Made by a program: the position numbers and the translations under genes | The notes under the pieces: generated by a model | Told to the model about the DNA's origin: nothing | Seen by the model: the letters and a program-made list of their open reading frames with translations, nothing else | Database searches by the model: none | Part shown: in pieces, positions 7,541-18,000 of the stretch | Position numbering within the stretch: position 1 is the first letter of the stretch | Layout: every line of letters begins with the position of its first letter | Source of the DNA: JAAXPZ01 sp965215705 | GTDB lineage: Bacteria; Campylobacterota; Campylobacteria; Campylobacterales; Sulfurovaceae | Length of the DNA: 64,000 nt | Assembly (NCBI GenBank): GCA_965215705.1 | Contig: CBDCEE010000002.1 | Coordinates: forward strand, 186,001 to 250,000 | Direction of reading: 5' to 3'

Positions 7541-8860
7541 ATGAAGATCATTATCGCAGGTGCAGGTAAAGTAGGGTTTGAGCTTGCTCGATCCCTTTCT
7601 GTAGACCATCAGGTAACAGTAATCGATCAGAATGCAGATGCATTGAATCGTCTGCATGAACTGATTGATATCTTTCCGGTTGTTGGGAACATAGAAGACC
7701 CGGCAACGTATAGGAGACTATCTGATACACGGGAAGATGTGTTTATTGCCGTAACAGATAGTGATGAGGCTAATCTGTTGGCAACCTTACTTATAGATGA
7801 TGCAGTTGAAGTAGAGAATAAGGTTATTCGGCTCAGAAACAGTTATTTTGCTGAGAGTCACTTTCTCTCCAGTCTAAAGAACCTTACAAAAGTATTTCCT
7901 TTTCAGTTGGCTGCAGAGAAGATGGGAGCACTGCTTGAGTATCCGGAGGCCAATAATGTGAAGAAACTCACAGGTACAGATATGAAATTGATTTCTGTGA
8001 AAGTAGATAATCCTACCCATGAAGAGAAATTCATGGGACTGTTTGAGAATGCACATCTTAAGGTTGTGGGGATAGAAAGAGATAAACAGTTCATGATTCC
8101 GGAAGGGGAAGAAGTGATAGTGCACGGAGATCTTCTCTATTTCCTAGGAGATGGAGAGGTACTAAAAACGATGTATTCAGAGCTGGATCTGGGTATGCCT
8201 CACAAGATAGCTACAGCAGTGATCTTTGGGGCGAAAACAGTGGGCATAGAGATTGCTAAGGTACTGATAGATGCGGGGATTACTGTTAAAATGATCGAAA
8301 AGGATATCAAGCAGTGCGAGCGTGCTTCTGGTATACTGCAAGATAAGGCACTGATCATCAATAGCCACTACGATGAAGCCATCCTTTATGAAGAGGAGAA
8401 CCTCTCGAGCGCAGATGTGATGATCGCTACAGATAAGCAGGATGAGTCCAATATTGTTCGTGCATTGCAGGCACAAGAGCATGGTATACCAAAGGTTATT
8501 GCCATTAATAATGAAAAAAAATATTATGCGCTGATGCATCAGCTCGGTATTGTGGTAGCCAGAGGACCACGGACAAGTGCTTACTATGCTATACTGGAAT
8601 CCCTCTCTGCATCATCAAGTGTAGCATCCAAACATTTTTGTGGTGGAGAAGGGGTAGTGTTGAGTTTTCGCATCAGTGAAGCATTGCTCGGGAGAGAGTT
8701 TCGTAGATGGACGGTAGAGGAGGGAGTGATACTGGTGGAGAGAGAAGGAAGTTTACTCCTTTGGAGTGAAACGATACAGTTTGAGGCAGAGGATATGCTC
8801 TTTCTCGTGACAGTGACCAAGTATGAAGAGAAGGCAAAGCATTGGATAGACTCGCTTTAA
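7541..8860 (+). CDS. trkA: Trk potassium uptake regulatory subunit TrkA
   Basis: TrkA is the cytoplasmic NAD(H)-binding ring that gates the TrkH channel. The 439-residue protein is a duplication of two RCK units. The first nucleotide fold starts IIAGAGKVGFELARSL at the N-terminus and the second starts near residue 218 with IFGAKTVGIEIAKVL. In the second the glycine motif is degenerate, as is common. Each fold is followed by a TrkA_C-like region. The start of trkH overlaps its end by 19 bases, indicating a coupled trkA-trkH unit. Confidence 0.92.
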   Translation: MKIIIAGAGKVGFELARSLSVDHQVTVIDQNADALNRLHELIDIFPVVGNIEDPATYRRLSDTREDVFIAVTDSDEANLLATLLIDDAVEVENKVIRLRNSYFAESHFLSSLKNLTKVFPFQLAAEKMGALLEYPEANNVKKLTGTDMKLISVKVDNPTHEEKFMGLFENAHLKVVGIERDKQFMIPEGEEVIVHGDLLYFLGDGEVLKTMYSELDLGMPHKIATAVIFGAKTVGIEIAKVLIDAGITVKMIEKDIKQCERASGILQDKALIINSHYDEAILYEEENLSSADVMIATDKQDESNIVRALQAQEHGIPKVIAINNEKKYYALMHQLGIVVARGPRTSAYYAILESLSASSSVASKHFCGGEGVVLSFRISEALLGREFRRWTVEEGVILVEREGSLLLWSETIQFEAEDMLFLVTVTKYEEKAKHWIDSL

Positions 8861-10296
8861 AAAATAGTGTCAAAGTGATTTCACTGATAGGAATATTTCT
8901 TTCTTTATTTTTTGTCTTACCTCTGTTGGTAGGACTTTTTTCAAATGAGGCTGTAGGCAGATTTATACTCTTTGATATCAGCTTATTTGTGCTTTCTTTG
9001 ATTGTTTATATCATACTGATACAGCATGCAGTACAGCTACGCATTAAAGATGCTATCCTTACGGTGAATCTTATTTGGATACTTTTAGGGGTTGCTGGAG
9101 CCATTCCCTTTATGCTCTCTACAGGTGTCAGTTTTGTAGATGGTTTTTTTGAAGCGGTGAGTGGGTTTACGACTACAGGAGCTACGATTTATCAGGATAT
9201 AGAGAGACTCCCTGACCATATTTTGCTCTTGAGAAGCCTGATGCACTGGCTGGGAGGTATGGGAATCATTGTTTTGGGAGTGGGGCTGTTCTCCATCATT
9301 AACCCTACTGGCTCTATGGCACTGTTTAAGGCAGAATCTACAGGTACCAAACTGGATAAACTCACACCAAAAATCAAAGATACAGCGATTAAAATATGGG
9401 GTGTTTATCTTCTTCTGACACTGGTAGACATGTTACTTCTGTGGGCAGAGGGGATGAGCCTTTTTGATGCACTTAACCATGCGTTTTCAACGATGTCTAC
9501 AGGAGGGTTCTCCACCAAAAACAGCTCTATGGCGTACTGGGCAGAACAACCACTGATCCTCTGGACAACCACATTTTTCATGTTGCTTGCCGGGGTTAAT
9601 TTTCTTGCACATATTAAATTATTGCGTAGAGACTTTGCAGGATATAAGACGGAGGAGGTAAAATGGTATCTTATTGTATTTATGATATTGAGCATTTCTC
9701 TGACTCTTTTCCATCTTAAGGGCAGTGATGAAGGCGTGCTCATCAGTATGACTCATGCTTTCTTCTCTATTGCTTCTATCATTACAACTACGGGCTTTGT
9801 CTCTATCAATTACGAAGAGTGGGGAAGCGTGGCGGTGATGCTTGTATTCATTGCTATGTTCATTGGAGGTAATGCTGGGTCTACAGCCGGTGGGTTTAAG
9901 GTCAGTAGATATGTTGTTTTGCTCAAAAATATTGCTTTCCAGGTTAGGCAACTGCTCCATCCTAAAGCTATTGTCGGGCTTTACGTAGATGGTAATCGTA
10001 TTACCTATAGTACTTTGGGAGTGATTAGTGGATTTGCTTTCCTCTTCATTTTGAGCAATGCAGTCTTGGCAGCCTATCTATATGCCGGAGGTTATGATCT
10101 AATGACCTCTCTCAGTGCTGCTATTGCTATGGTAGGTAATATTGGCCCAGGATTTGCGAAGGTTGGACCGATTGAAAATTATCAGTTCTTTACCAATACT
10201 GATAAGATGATTATGTCCTTTTTTATGATACTTGGACGTTTAGAGTTTTATACCGTGATCATGCTTTTTTCAAAGACGTATTGGAAACGGTTTTAA
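8842..10296 (+). CDS. trkH: Trk potassium uptake channel TrkH
   Basis: This 484-residue integral membrane protein forms the K+ pore of the Trk system. It has many hydrophobic segments and four pore-like filters, including SGFTTTGATIY, STMSTGGFSTKN, ITTTGFVSINY and the GNIGPGF segment. A GGNAGSTAGGFK stretch is also typical of TrkH. TTG at 8842 is the likely start because AGAAGG precedes it at the right distance. GTG at 8875 is the alternative. It overlaps trkA and converges with the downstream permease gene, with only 17 bases between. Confidence 0.9.
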   Translation: MDRLALKNSVKVISLIGIFLSLFFVLPLLVGLFSNEAVGRFILFDISLFVLSLIVYIILIQHAVQLRIKDAILTVNLIWILLGVAGAIPFMLSTGVSFVDGFFEAVSGFTTTGATIYQDIERLPDHILLLRSLMHWLGGMGIIVLGVGLFSIINPTGSMALFKAESTGTKLDKLTPKIKDTAIKIWGVYLLLTLVDMLLLWAEGMSLFDALNHAFSTMSTGGFSTKNSSMAYWAEQPLILWTTTFFMLLAGVNFLAHIKLLRRDFAGYKTEEVKWYLIVFMILSISLTLFHLKGSDEGVLISMTHAFFSIASIITTTGFVSINYEEWGSVAVMLVFIAMFIGGNAGSTAGGFKVSRYVVLLKNIAFQVRQLLHPKAIVGLYVDGNRITYSTLGVISGFAFLFILSNAVLAAYLYAGGYDLMTSLSAAIAMVGNIGPGFAKVGPIENYQFFTNTDKMIMSFFMILGRLEFYTVIMLFSKTYWKRF

Positions 10297-10313
10297 ACCC
10301 TAAGATACCCAAG

Positions 10314-11372
10314 CTAAACTGTCTCTTTGATACCATTATTTGCATTGTCTCTAGCCGCTTGATTGTATTCAATATAGATCTTGCTGGTAGCAAAGAGGAA
10401 GGTAGTGATCGCTGGCCCGATGATCGCTCCCCAGAACCCATAGCTGGTCATCCCTGCCAAGATCGAGAAGAAAATGATCAGCTCACCGATACTGGTGCTG
10501 TTGTGTAGGAGATCCTCTTTGATCACCTTAATGATGATCGGTTTGATGAAGGTATCTGCGATGATAGAGATCATGATCACAGAGTAGAGTGCGATAGCGA
10601 TCGCTGCATTGGAGCTGATCTCACTCCAGGCAAAGAGGGAGAGAGGTACCCAGAGGATGGCTCCACCTACGATCGGTATCAGTGATGCAAAGCCATAGAG
10701 GACACCAAAGAGTAGCCCGTTAAAACCAAAATAGCTTACAAAGAATCCAAACAAAAGCCCTTCAAAGATCGCTGTCACAATAATAGAGTAGAAAACGACC
10801 TCCATGGTAGAAGAGACCTCATTGAGCATTTGTGTGCTCTTGGCTTTGGAGACAGGGATGAGTGCTTTGAGCAACTCAAAGAATTTATCGCTATGGTAGT
10901 TGATCACGGCATAAAAGATGATCACCAGCACCACATCTTTGAGAAAGCCCAGTCCGACACTTCCCATTCTAGTGACGTAGAGTGAGATATCTTTGAGGTA
11001 AGGAGCGATCTTCTCTGTCTGTAGGTATTCATTGGCCCAGTCATTAACATAAGGAACATCCTTGACAAGCTCTTTGGCTTTGTTGACGATGAGTCGGATG
11101 CTTTCTTGATCGATCTGGCTAAAATAGCCTACTCCTGATGTGGCGGCATAGACGATGGGTGCTAGAATCAACATTACAAGCAGGATCACCATGGTGAGAG
11201 TTGCCAGTTTGTTGGAGTGAAACTTCTGCACAAAGTAGTGCGTGAGGTTGAAGGTTGCCATCACCATCAGAGCAGCCACTACGATAGGCAGCAGGAAAGG
11301 TGCATAGATAGAGTAGGCAGCCAGCAAGGCTAAGCCAAAGAGTAGTAAAACAATAACGGGGGATCTATTCAA
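10314..11372 (-). CDS. AI-2E family transporter (PerM/YdiK-like permease)
   Basis: The 352-residue protein has about eight hydrophobic segments and the family's conserved C-terminal stretch (FGVLYGFASLIPIVGGAILW and WGAIIGPAITTF). AI-2E family members export diverse small molecules; the substrate here cannot be read from sequence. The start is TTG at 11372 behind AGGAG. The bases carrying that ribosome site closely resemble the end of ruvB 105 bases upstream, which looks like a local duplication. Confidence 0.85.
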   Translation of the reverse strand: MNRSPVIVLLLFGLALLAAYSIYAPFLLPIVVAALMVMATFNLTHYFVQKFHSNKLATLTMVILLVMLILAPIVYAATSGVGYFSQIDQESIRLIVNKAKELVKDVPYVNDWANEYLQTEKIAPYLKDISLYVTRMGSVGLGFLKDVVLVIIFYAVINYHSDKFFELLKALIPVSKAKSTQMLNEVSSTMEVVFYSIIVTAIFEGLLFGFFVSYFGFNGLLFGVLYGFASLIPIVGGAILWVPLSLFAWSEISSNAAIAIALYSVIMISIIADTFIKPIIIKVIKEDLLHNSTSIGELIIFFSILAGMTSYGFWGAIIGPAITTFLFATSKIYIEYNQAARDNANNGIKETV

Positions 11373-11497
11373 AAAGTGCTCCTATTGTTGGTCTCCTCTT
11401 CAGAGGGCAAAGCCCCCTGAAAATTCCTTTCACTAAAGCTTCGCTTAGCAGCTCAGAGTAGTACTTTTTATTCAAAAAATGCTCCTTCGGTCTCTTT
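11366..11497. repeat. imperfect direct repeat bracketing the ruvB / AI-2E gene junction
   Basis: The segment ATTCAAAAAGTGCTCC at 11367-11382 (AI-2E gene start) recurs as ATTCAAAAAATGCTCC at 11471-11486 (ruvB end). Both are followed after a few bases by GGTCTC. Between them lie about 75 bases with the palindrome TCAGAGGGC-AAA-GCCCCCTGA at 11398-11418 and a second dyad around AGCTTCGCTTAGCAGCT. The layout resembles a small insertion flanked by a target duplication. Confidence 0.55.
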
Positions 11498-12490
11498 TAG
11501 GGACGGCGGTGTGAGTCGGAAGAGTTCATAGCTCTTAGAGGTGGCGATGCGTCCTCTGGCTGTACGTTCGATATAGCCGTTGGCGATGAGATAGGGTTCC
11601 AGTACATCCTCGATGGTACCTTCATCTTCACTCAGTGCTGCACCGATAGTGCTGAGCCCCATCGGTTTTCCTTTGGCAGAGATGAGGAGTTCGAGGAGCT
11701 GGATATCCTGCTCATCAAACCCGATGTCATTGACGCCCAGCTCATCAAGTGCAAACTTGGCACGCTTGAGATCAATGCTTGTCTCATCTGCCACTTCCGC
11801 AAAGTCTCGGACACGCTTGAGTAGCCGCAACGCGATACGTGGGGTACCGCGACTCCTGCCAGAGATTTCAGTGGCGGCTTTGGCCTCCGTGACCTTTTCT
11901 AGTTTGTGTGAGGCTTGTGTGATGATGGTGGCAAGTTCACTGGGAGAGTAGAATTGCATGCGAAAGTGCATGCCAAATCGTTCTCTGAGAGGATTGGAGA
12001 GCATACCCGCTCTGGTGGTGGCACCGATGAGAGTAAAGCGTGGTAGATCGATCTTGACTGTCTGTGCAGCTGGCCCAGAGCCGATGATGATATCGAGCCT
12101 GAAGTCTTCCATGGCAGGGTAGAGGATCTCTTCGATCGCCGGGCTCATACGGTGTATCTCATCGATGAAGAGGATATCGCCCTCCTCGATATTGGTCAGC
12201 AAGGCTGCCAAGTCGCCTGCTTTTTCTATCATAGGGGCTGCAGTGGTTTTGATATTGGCTTCCATTTGCGTAGAGATGATATTGGCAAGCGTGGTCTTGC
12301 CTAGACCTGGAGGGCCAAAAAAGAGGATATGGTCGAGTGCCTCATCTCTACGCTTGCTCGCTTCGATAAAGACTTTGAGGTTTTTCTTGATCTTCCCCTG
12401 TCCGATGTACTCATCCCAGGTGCTTGGACGCAGACTGGCTTCGTAGCTGGTTTCGTTATCGAAACGTTCGATCTCTACGATACGTTCCAC
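11468..12490 (-). CDS. ruvB: Holliday junction branch migration helicase RuvB
   Basis: RuvB is the hexameric AAA+ motor that drives branch migration with RuvA. The 340-residue protein contains YIGQGKIKKNL, Walker A GPPGLGKTTLA, Walker B ILFIDEIHRM and sensor I IGATTRAGML. It ends with the winged-helix DNA-binding domain carrying RTARGRI. The start is GTG at 12490. ruvA is not in the window. panB lies 33 bases upstream on the same strand. Confidence 0.96.
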   Translation of the reverse strand: MERIVEIERFDNETSYEASLRPSTWDEYIGQGKIKKNLKVFIEASKRRDEALDHILFFGPPGLGKTTLANIISTQMEANIKTTAAPMIEKAGDLAALLTNIEEGDILFIDEIHRMSPAIEEILYPAMEDFRLDIIIGSGPAAQTVKIDLPRFTLIGATTRAGMLSNPLRERFGMHFRMQFYSPSELATIITQASHKLEKVTEAKAATEISGRSRGTPRIALRLLKRVRDFAEVADETSIDLKRAKFALDELGVNDIGFDEQDIQLLELLISAKGKPMGLSTIGAALSEDEGTIEDVLEPYLIANGYIERTARGRIATSKSYELFRLTPPSLKETEGAFFE

Positions 12491-12523
12491 TAGCGAGCTC
12501 CATGAGGTCGAGGGAATAGGGCA

Positions 12524-13336
12524 TTAATAGGAGTAGTTATCATCTGGAAACTCCCTTGCTTTGACTTCGTCTCGGTACTGCTGAAGTCCTTTTCGGATGA
12601 GTGTTGCTCCATCACAGTACTCCTTGACAAACTTGGGTTTGAAGGCTTCAAAGAAACCAAACATATCGCTCCAGACCAATACCTGTCCATCTGTACCGAC
12701 GCCTGCACCGATGCCTATGGTGGGAATGGAGAGCTCTTTGGTGATACGGGTGGCTGCTTCGGCCTTCATCCCTTCCAATAGCATAGCAAAGGCACCGGCA
12801 CGCTCAAGTATCTTGGCATCTTCGATGAGGTGTTTGATCGCCTCTTCACTTTTGCCTTGGATCCTGTATCCGCCTTCTGCTCTGACAGACTGGGGCATGA
12901 GTCCGATATGGGTGATGACGGCGATACCGTTGGCAGTGAGGTGCTTGACGATCTCCTCTTTCTCTCTGCCTCCTTCGATCTTGATCGCCTGAGCATCAGT
13001 CTCACGATAGACTCTGACTGCATTTTCCAAGGCTTGCTCTTTGTTGCTATAGGTACCAAAGGGCATATCAAAAACGATGAGAGGGAGTGAGGCACCGTTG
13101 CAGACGGCTTTGGTATGGTAGATCATCTGATCCATAGTAGCGGAGAGGGTATCCGTCTGTCCGAAAAAGCTCATATTGAGACTGTCTCCGACAAGGATCA
13201 TCTCCACTTCACCATCAAATAGCTGCGCAAAGAGAGCATCATAGGCGGTGATCATCGTGATAGGCTCTACGCCTTTGAGTTTCTGTAGGGTTCTGACGGT
13301 GACTTTCTTTTCGATCTTGGGTGTCTGTATGCTCAT
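12524..13336 (-). CDS. panB: 3-methyl-2-oxobutanoate hydroxymethyltransferase
   Basis: PanB adds a hydroxymethyl group from methylenetetrahydrofolate to ketoisovalerate, making ketopantoate for pantothenate and CoA. The 270-residue protein has the family segments MITAYDALFAQLFD, MILVGDSLNM, HIGLMPQSVRAEGGYRIQG and IGIGAGVGTDGQVLVWSD. The frame can be extended to GTG at 13348, but ATG at 13336 follows an AGGTGAG ribosome site at good spacing. It is transcribed with ruvB and divergently from trpA. Confidence 0.94.
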   Translation of the reverse strand: MSIQTPKIEKKVTVRTLQKLKGVEPITMITAYDALFAQLFDGEVEMILVGDSLNMSFFGQTDTLSATMDQMIYHTKAVCNGASLPLIVFDMPFGTYSNKEQALENAVRVYRETDAQAIKIEGGREKEEIVKHLTANGIAVITHIGLMPQSVRAEGGYRIQGKSEEAIKHLIEDAKILERAGAFAMLLEGMKAEAATRITKELSIPTIGIGAGVGTDGQVLVWSDMFGFFEAFKPKFVKEYCDGATLIRKGLQQYRDEVKAREFPDDNYSY

Positions 13337-13382
13337 GGTTCTACTCACCTGAAAATTTATTTCTCATTTTATCTAAAAAATG

Positions 13383-13388
13383 TATAAT
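13383..13388 (+). promoter_or_regulatory. -10 box of trpA
   Basis: TATAAT lies 29 bases before the trpA ATG in the divergent panB/trpA gap, with T-rich sequence upstream and no clear -35. Confidence 0.55.
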
Positions 13389-13417
13389 ATCGACACTATA
13401 TTAACAAAAGAGCTTTA

Positions 13418-14158
13418 ATGAAAAAATTGGTGGGTTATATTACGACCGGATTTCCGGATAGATACTTTACAGTAGATCTGGCGATGGCGATGAAAGAGGC
13501 AGGGGTAGATACCTTGGAGTTGGGGATGCCGTTCTCTGACCCTGTAGCAGATGGACCGGTGATCGAACAGGCAAACCTCCATGCATTGAAGATGGGCTTC
13601 AAGTTGGAGCATCTCTTTGAGGTCTCTCGAGAGATTGCTCCTGCGATTGATACGCTCTGGATGGGCTATTTTAATCCTTTCTATCATAAAGGTATGGAGC
13701 AGTTCATCGCAGAAGCCAAACAGAGTGGTGTCAATGGCTTTATCATCCCGGATCTACCTTTTGAGGAAGCACAGCCCTATAAGCCGATGATCGAAGAGGC
13801 AGGACTCTCTCTGATCGATTTTGTAGCACCGACAGATACAGAAGAGCGTATCGCTCAGATCACGCAACAAGCCCGTAAGTTTATCTACCTTGTTGCCTAT
13901 GCTGGGATCACAGGAAGTGGGCAGAGTGAATCACTAGACGGGATCATCGCCAGTATCCGAAAGTACAGTGATACGCCTGTCTATGTAGGATTCGGTGTGG
14001 ATCAGTATACTGCAGTAGAGAAAGCAAAAGGTGTGGATGGGGTGATTGTGGGCTCTGCTTTTGTCAAAGTCCTGCTTGATGATCTTTTGAACCATACACA
14101 AAAGATTGCCAAGATCGCTCAAATCGCCAAAGAGATCAAAGAGAAGATCAATAGCTAA
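13418..14158 (+). CDS. trpA: tryptophan synthase alpha subunit
   Basis: TrpA cleaves indole-3-glycerol phosphate to indole, which passes to the beta subunit. The TIM-barrel protein is 246 residues long. It carries the catalytic-glutamate region LELGMPFSDPVADGPVIEQA, the catalytic-aspartate region and the loop-6 motif YLVAYAGITGSG, and the phosphate-binding VGFGVDQ and VIVGSAFVK. No other trp gene is in the window, so trpA is detached from a trp operon here. It has its own TATAAT promoter. Confidence 0.95.
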   Translation: MKKLVGYITTGFPDRYFTVDLAMAMKEAGVDTLELGMPFSDPVADGPVIEQANLHALKMGFKLEHLFEVSREIAPAIDTLWMGYFNPFYHKGMEQFIAEAKQSGVNGFIIPDLPFEEAQPYKPMIEEAGLSLIDFVAPTDTEERIAQITQQARKFIYLVAYAGITGSGQSESLDGIIASIRKYSDTPVYVGFGVDQYTAVEKAKGVDGVIVGSAFVKVLLDDLLNHTQKIAKIAQIAKEIKEKINS

Positions 14159-14192
14159 CACGATTGAGTGTTATTATGGGTGTGATTAAACT

Positions 14193-14215
14193 AATCAGAG
14201 TATAATACTCTGATT
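14193..14215. promoter_or_regulatory. 11-bp perfect dyad overlapping the lgt -10 box
   Basis: AATCAGAGTAT and ATACTCTGATT form a perfect dyad with one central base. The TATAAT at 14201-14206, the likely lgt -10, lies in its centre. TTT follows, so it could also act as a weak terminator for trpA. A dyad centred on a -10 box is equally consistent with an operator. Confidence 0.5.
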
Positions 14216-14232
14216 TTGAAAGGCAGGCAATC

Positions 14233-15042
14233 ATGGAATATTTCGTTTGGAATGTAGACCCCAATATCTTTCAATTTGGTGCGATTCAGTTACGATGGTA
14301 TGGTGTACTGTTTGTGGGATCCTTTTTTCTGGGGATTGCTATTTTACAATGGGTTTATCGTAGAGAAGGGAAAGATACAGCGGTGCTGGATAACTTTCTG
14401 CTCTATGTGATCGCCGGAGCAGTGATCGGTGCACGGTTGATGCACTGTTTTGCCTATGAACCAGACTACTATCTGAGCCATCCTCTGGAGATTCTTTATG
14501 TCTGGAAGGGGGGATTGGCAAGTCATGGCGGGATGATCGGTGTGATCCTCGCACTCTATCTCTTTGCCAAAAAGTACAAGCAGGACTTTATGTGGCTGCT
14601 TTCCCGTACAGCGATGCCGGGAATGCTGACTGCGGCGTTTGTGCGGATCGGAAACCTGTTCAACTCTGAGATCCTCGGACTGCCTACCGATAAACCTTGG
14701 GCGATTATTTTTTCTCGGGTGGATATGACACCCCGTCACCCTGTACAGCTGTACGAAGCATTCTCCTATTTTTTGATTTTGGCCCTTTTGGTATGGGTGT
14801 ATCGTAAGGTGACTTTTGCATTTGCGACCAAGCTCTTGACCGGGATGTTCTTTTTCCTCCTTTTTACGGCTAGATTTCTGCTAGAGTATACGAAAACAGA
14901 GCAAGCAGACTATACGACCACTGTACCACTGACTGTAGGGCAGATGTTGAGTGTGCCTTTTGTGGTGCTTGGATTGGTCTGGATCATTTGGGCATTTGCC
15001 TCTACGCCTAAAGAGAAGCGATGGTTTCACACTACGCCCTAG
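14233..15042 (+). CDS. lgt: prolipoprotein diacylglyceryl transferase
   Basis: Lgt transfers diacylglycerol from phosphatidylglycerol to the lipobox cysteine of prolipoproteins at the inner membrane. The 269-residue protein has about seven membrane segments. Family motifs are WYGVLFV near the N-terminus, WKGGLASHGGMIG and RIGNLFNSEILG, plus RHPVQLYEA. Several lipoprotein substrates are encoded in the window. Its last 22 bases overlap the start of the large activase gene, so the two are probably co-transcribed. Confidence 0.94.
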   Translation: MEYFVWNVDPNIFQFGAIQLRWYGVLFVGSFFLGIAILQWVYRREGKDTAVLDNFLLYVIAGAVIGARLMHCFAYEPDYYLSHPLEILYVWKGGLASHGGMIGVILALYLFAKKYKQDFMWLLSRTAMPGMLTAAFVRIGNLFNSEILGLPTDKPWAIIFSRVDMTPRHPVQLYEAFSYFLILALLVWVYRKVTFAFATKLLTGMFFFLLFTARFLLEYTKTEQADYTTTVPLTVGQMLSVPFVVLGLVWIIWAFASTPKEKRWFHTTP

Positions 15043-18000
15043 GGATCGATGTCGGCTCTACCACAGTCAAGTATGTCTTGTGTGATAGCCAATTCCAACT
15101 CCTTGCCAAAGCCTATCAGGCACATGATACCAAGCAGGCCGATACGCTGCTGTCCATGCTGGAAACGCTAGAGAAAGAGCATCGGGATGCCTTTTATGCT
15201 ATAGAGCGTGTCTATATCACCGGTTCAGGTGCATCTCGGATCGCACCCCTACTGGGGGCGAGATTTGTACAAGAGGTCAATGCTGTAGTATTGGCAGTAG
15301 AGCACCTACACCCGGAGGTACACTCTGTGATAGAGCTGGGTGGGCAGGATGCCAAGATCATCCATTTCAAAGAGGGCAAAGATGGTAAAAAGACCGTTCT
15401 TACCTCCATGAATGACAAGTGTGCTTCAGGTACAGGCGCTACGATAGAGAAGTGTACGATGAAGGTAGGATTGGAAGCCACAGAGGCACAAAACCTCACT
15501 TTTCAGACAGATAAACTTCATCATGTAGCTGCCAAGTGCGGGGTGTTTGCCGAGACTGATATCGTCAATCTGGTCAAAACCTCTGTGCCTGCTGGTGAGA
15601 TCATGAACTCACTGGCGGATGCGATCGTGATGCAGAACCTCACAGTACTGACACGGGGCAATACGCTGATGCCCACGGTGTTACTTTTGGGAGGTCCCAA
15701 TACCTATCTGCCTTTTTTACAGGAGGCATGGCGGGTACGGATCGCAGAGCTCTGGGATGAGCGTGGGGTTGACTATGATGTCAATGCGATGGAGACGCTG
15801 GTTGTCGTACCTGACAATGCCCAGTATTATGCAGCGTTGGGTGCAGTGATCTTTGGGCAGGGCGAGGAGAGTGAGGAGGGACACTTCACTGGTCTGATAC
15901 CACTCAGAAGCATGGTAGAGGGTAAAAGTGTCAACCATGGTGACAATGTAGACACCGCTCTTGTCAAAAGCCCAGAAGAGCTTGAAGCGTTTAAAAAACG
16001 CTATGCTGTCCCCTCCTTCGTTCCTCCACCCCTAGAGAGAAAAACAGACTGTTTTTTAGGGATTGATGGTGGTTCTACCTCTTCCAAGGCGGTGTTGGTA
16101 GACATGGAAGGGAAACTCCTACTCAAAGTCTATCAGCTTTCCAGAGGCAATCCCATCGAAGATACGATAGAGCTCTTAGAAAAGATCGTGACCCATGATC
16201 CAGAGGGGCTGTATCAGATCAAGGGCTTAGGCGTGACAGGCTATGCCGCCGATGTGCTAGAGGGAGCACTCCATGCCGATGCCAATATCATCGAAACCAT
16301 TGCCCATATGAAGTCTGCTCAACAGAGCTTTGGCAAGAGTGTAGATGTGATCTGTGATATCGGAGGGCAGGATATCAAGGTGCTATTTATGGAGAACGGT
16401 ATGATGAAAAACTTCCGACTTTCCAACCAGTGCTCTGCCGGAAACGGCACCTTGTTACAGTCGATGGCAAAGCAGTTTGGTGTACCTGTAGAGGGGTTTG
16501 CCGAGGTAGCATTTGCAGCGACGCAAGCACCGCGATTCAACTATGGCTGTGCTGTCTTTCTGGACACGGACAGGGTCAACTTTCAAAAAGAGGGCTATGC
16601 CAAAGAGGAGCTCTTTGCAGGGATAGCCAAGGTGCTGCCCAAAAATGTCTGGCAGTATGTGGTGCAGGCGCCTAATTTAGCCAGTTTTGGTAGCCATTTT
16701 GTACTTCAGGGAGGCACCCAGTACAACCAGGCAGCGCTGAAGGCTCAGGTAGACTATATCCAAGAGCGTATTCCTGATGCCAGTGTAGATGTCCATCCCC
16801 ATCCCGGAGAGGCAGGTGCGATCGGTGCAGCACTCGAAGCCAGAGAGAGGGTACTGGAGTCTGGAGAGACACGCTTTGTCGGACTGGATGCCGCACGTCA
16901 GATGACCTATAGCAGTATCACAGATGAGAGTACCCGTTGTCACTTCTGCTCGATCAACTGCTCTCGTACCTTTATCGACACAGAAACCCCTGCTTCTGAT
17001 ACGGTACGCTATATTGCAGGATTCTCTTGTGAAGATGGCACGGTAGAATCTCCCGAAGCTCTGATGGAGATCAAGCAAAACAGAAAAGCACTGCAGCAAG
17101 GGACTCCAAACCTGGTTAGAGCAGAAGCAAAAGCACTTTTTGCAACACAGGCACATACCTGGGATCACCCTGATGCAGAGACGGAGATCACTGAGCAGCA
17201 AGTGAGGGTGACACTGGGGGGCTGGGGCCCGACGCTACGTAAAGAGCTTCGACGAAACTTTAACCTCAGCTCTCCGCAAGCCAAAGCACGTCGTGCTACC
17301 CTTAAAATAGCGATTCCCCAAGTACTCAATATCTACTCTTTGGCTCCTTTTATGCGTAGCTATCTGGAGGCCCTGGGGATCGACCCAAAACATATACTCT
17401 TCTCCGGGTATTCCAATGAAGATATGTATCTAGAGGGTGCAAAATATGGGTCAGTAGACTCCTGTTACCCTGCCAAAGTAGCGCAGTCTCATATCTATGC
17501 ACTGTTACATGAGAAAAAATACATCAGACGTGGTATCGACTATCTCTGGTTTCCTGCGGTCACCCATCTACCGGGCTTTTTGGAATATACGATGGGACAG
17601 ACCTCCTGTCCTATCATTTCAGGTACTCCCAAAGTGGTCTGGTCAGCGTTTACAAAAGAGCAGGATCTCTTTGCCCAAAAGGGTGTGACCTATCTGGATG
17701 ATGCACTGCATTTTGAGGAGAGGGGACTGCTGGAAGATCAGCTGTGGCAGACTTGGGGCGAGAGGCTGGAGATCACCAGAGATGAGAATCGCTGGGCAGT
17801 AGAGAGAGCATGGGAAGCACTCAAACAGAGCGATACGGATATGGAACAGGAGGGCAGAGAGATACTAGAGCAAGCGGAGCAGACAGGCGAAGTGGTACTC
17901 CTACTGCTAGGACGACCCTATCACTCTGATCCGGGGATCAATCATGAGGTACTCGATGAGTTTCAGTCATTGGGCTTCAAGACCCTTTCTATGCGTGCGA

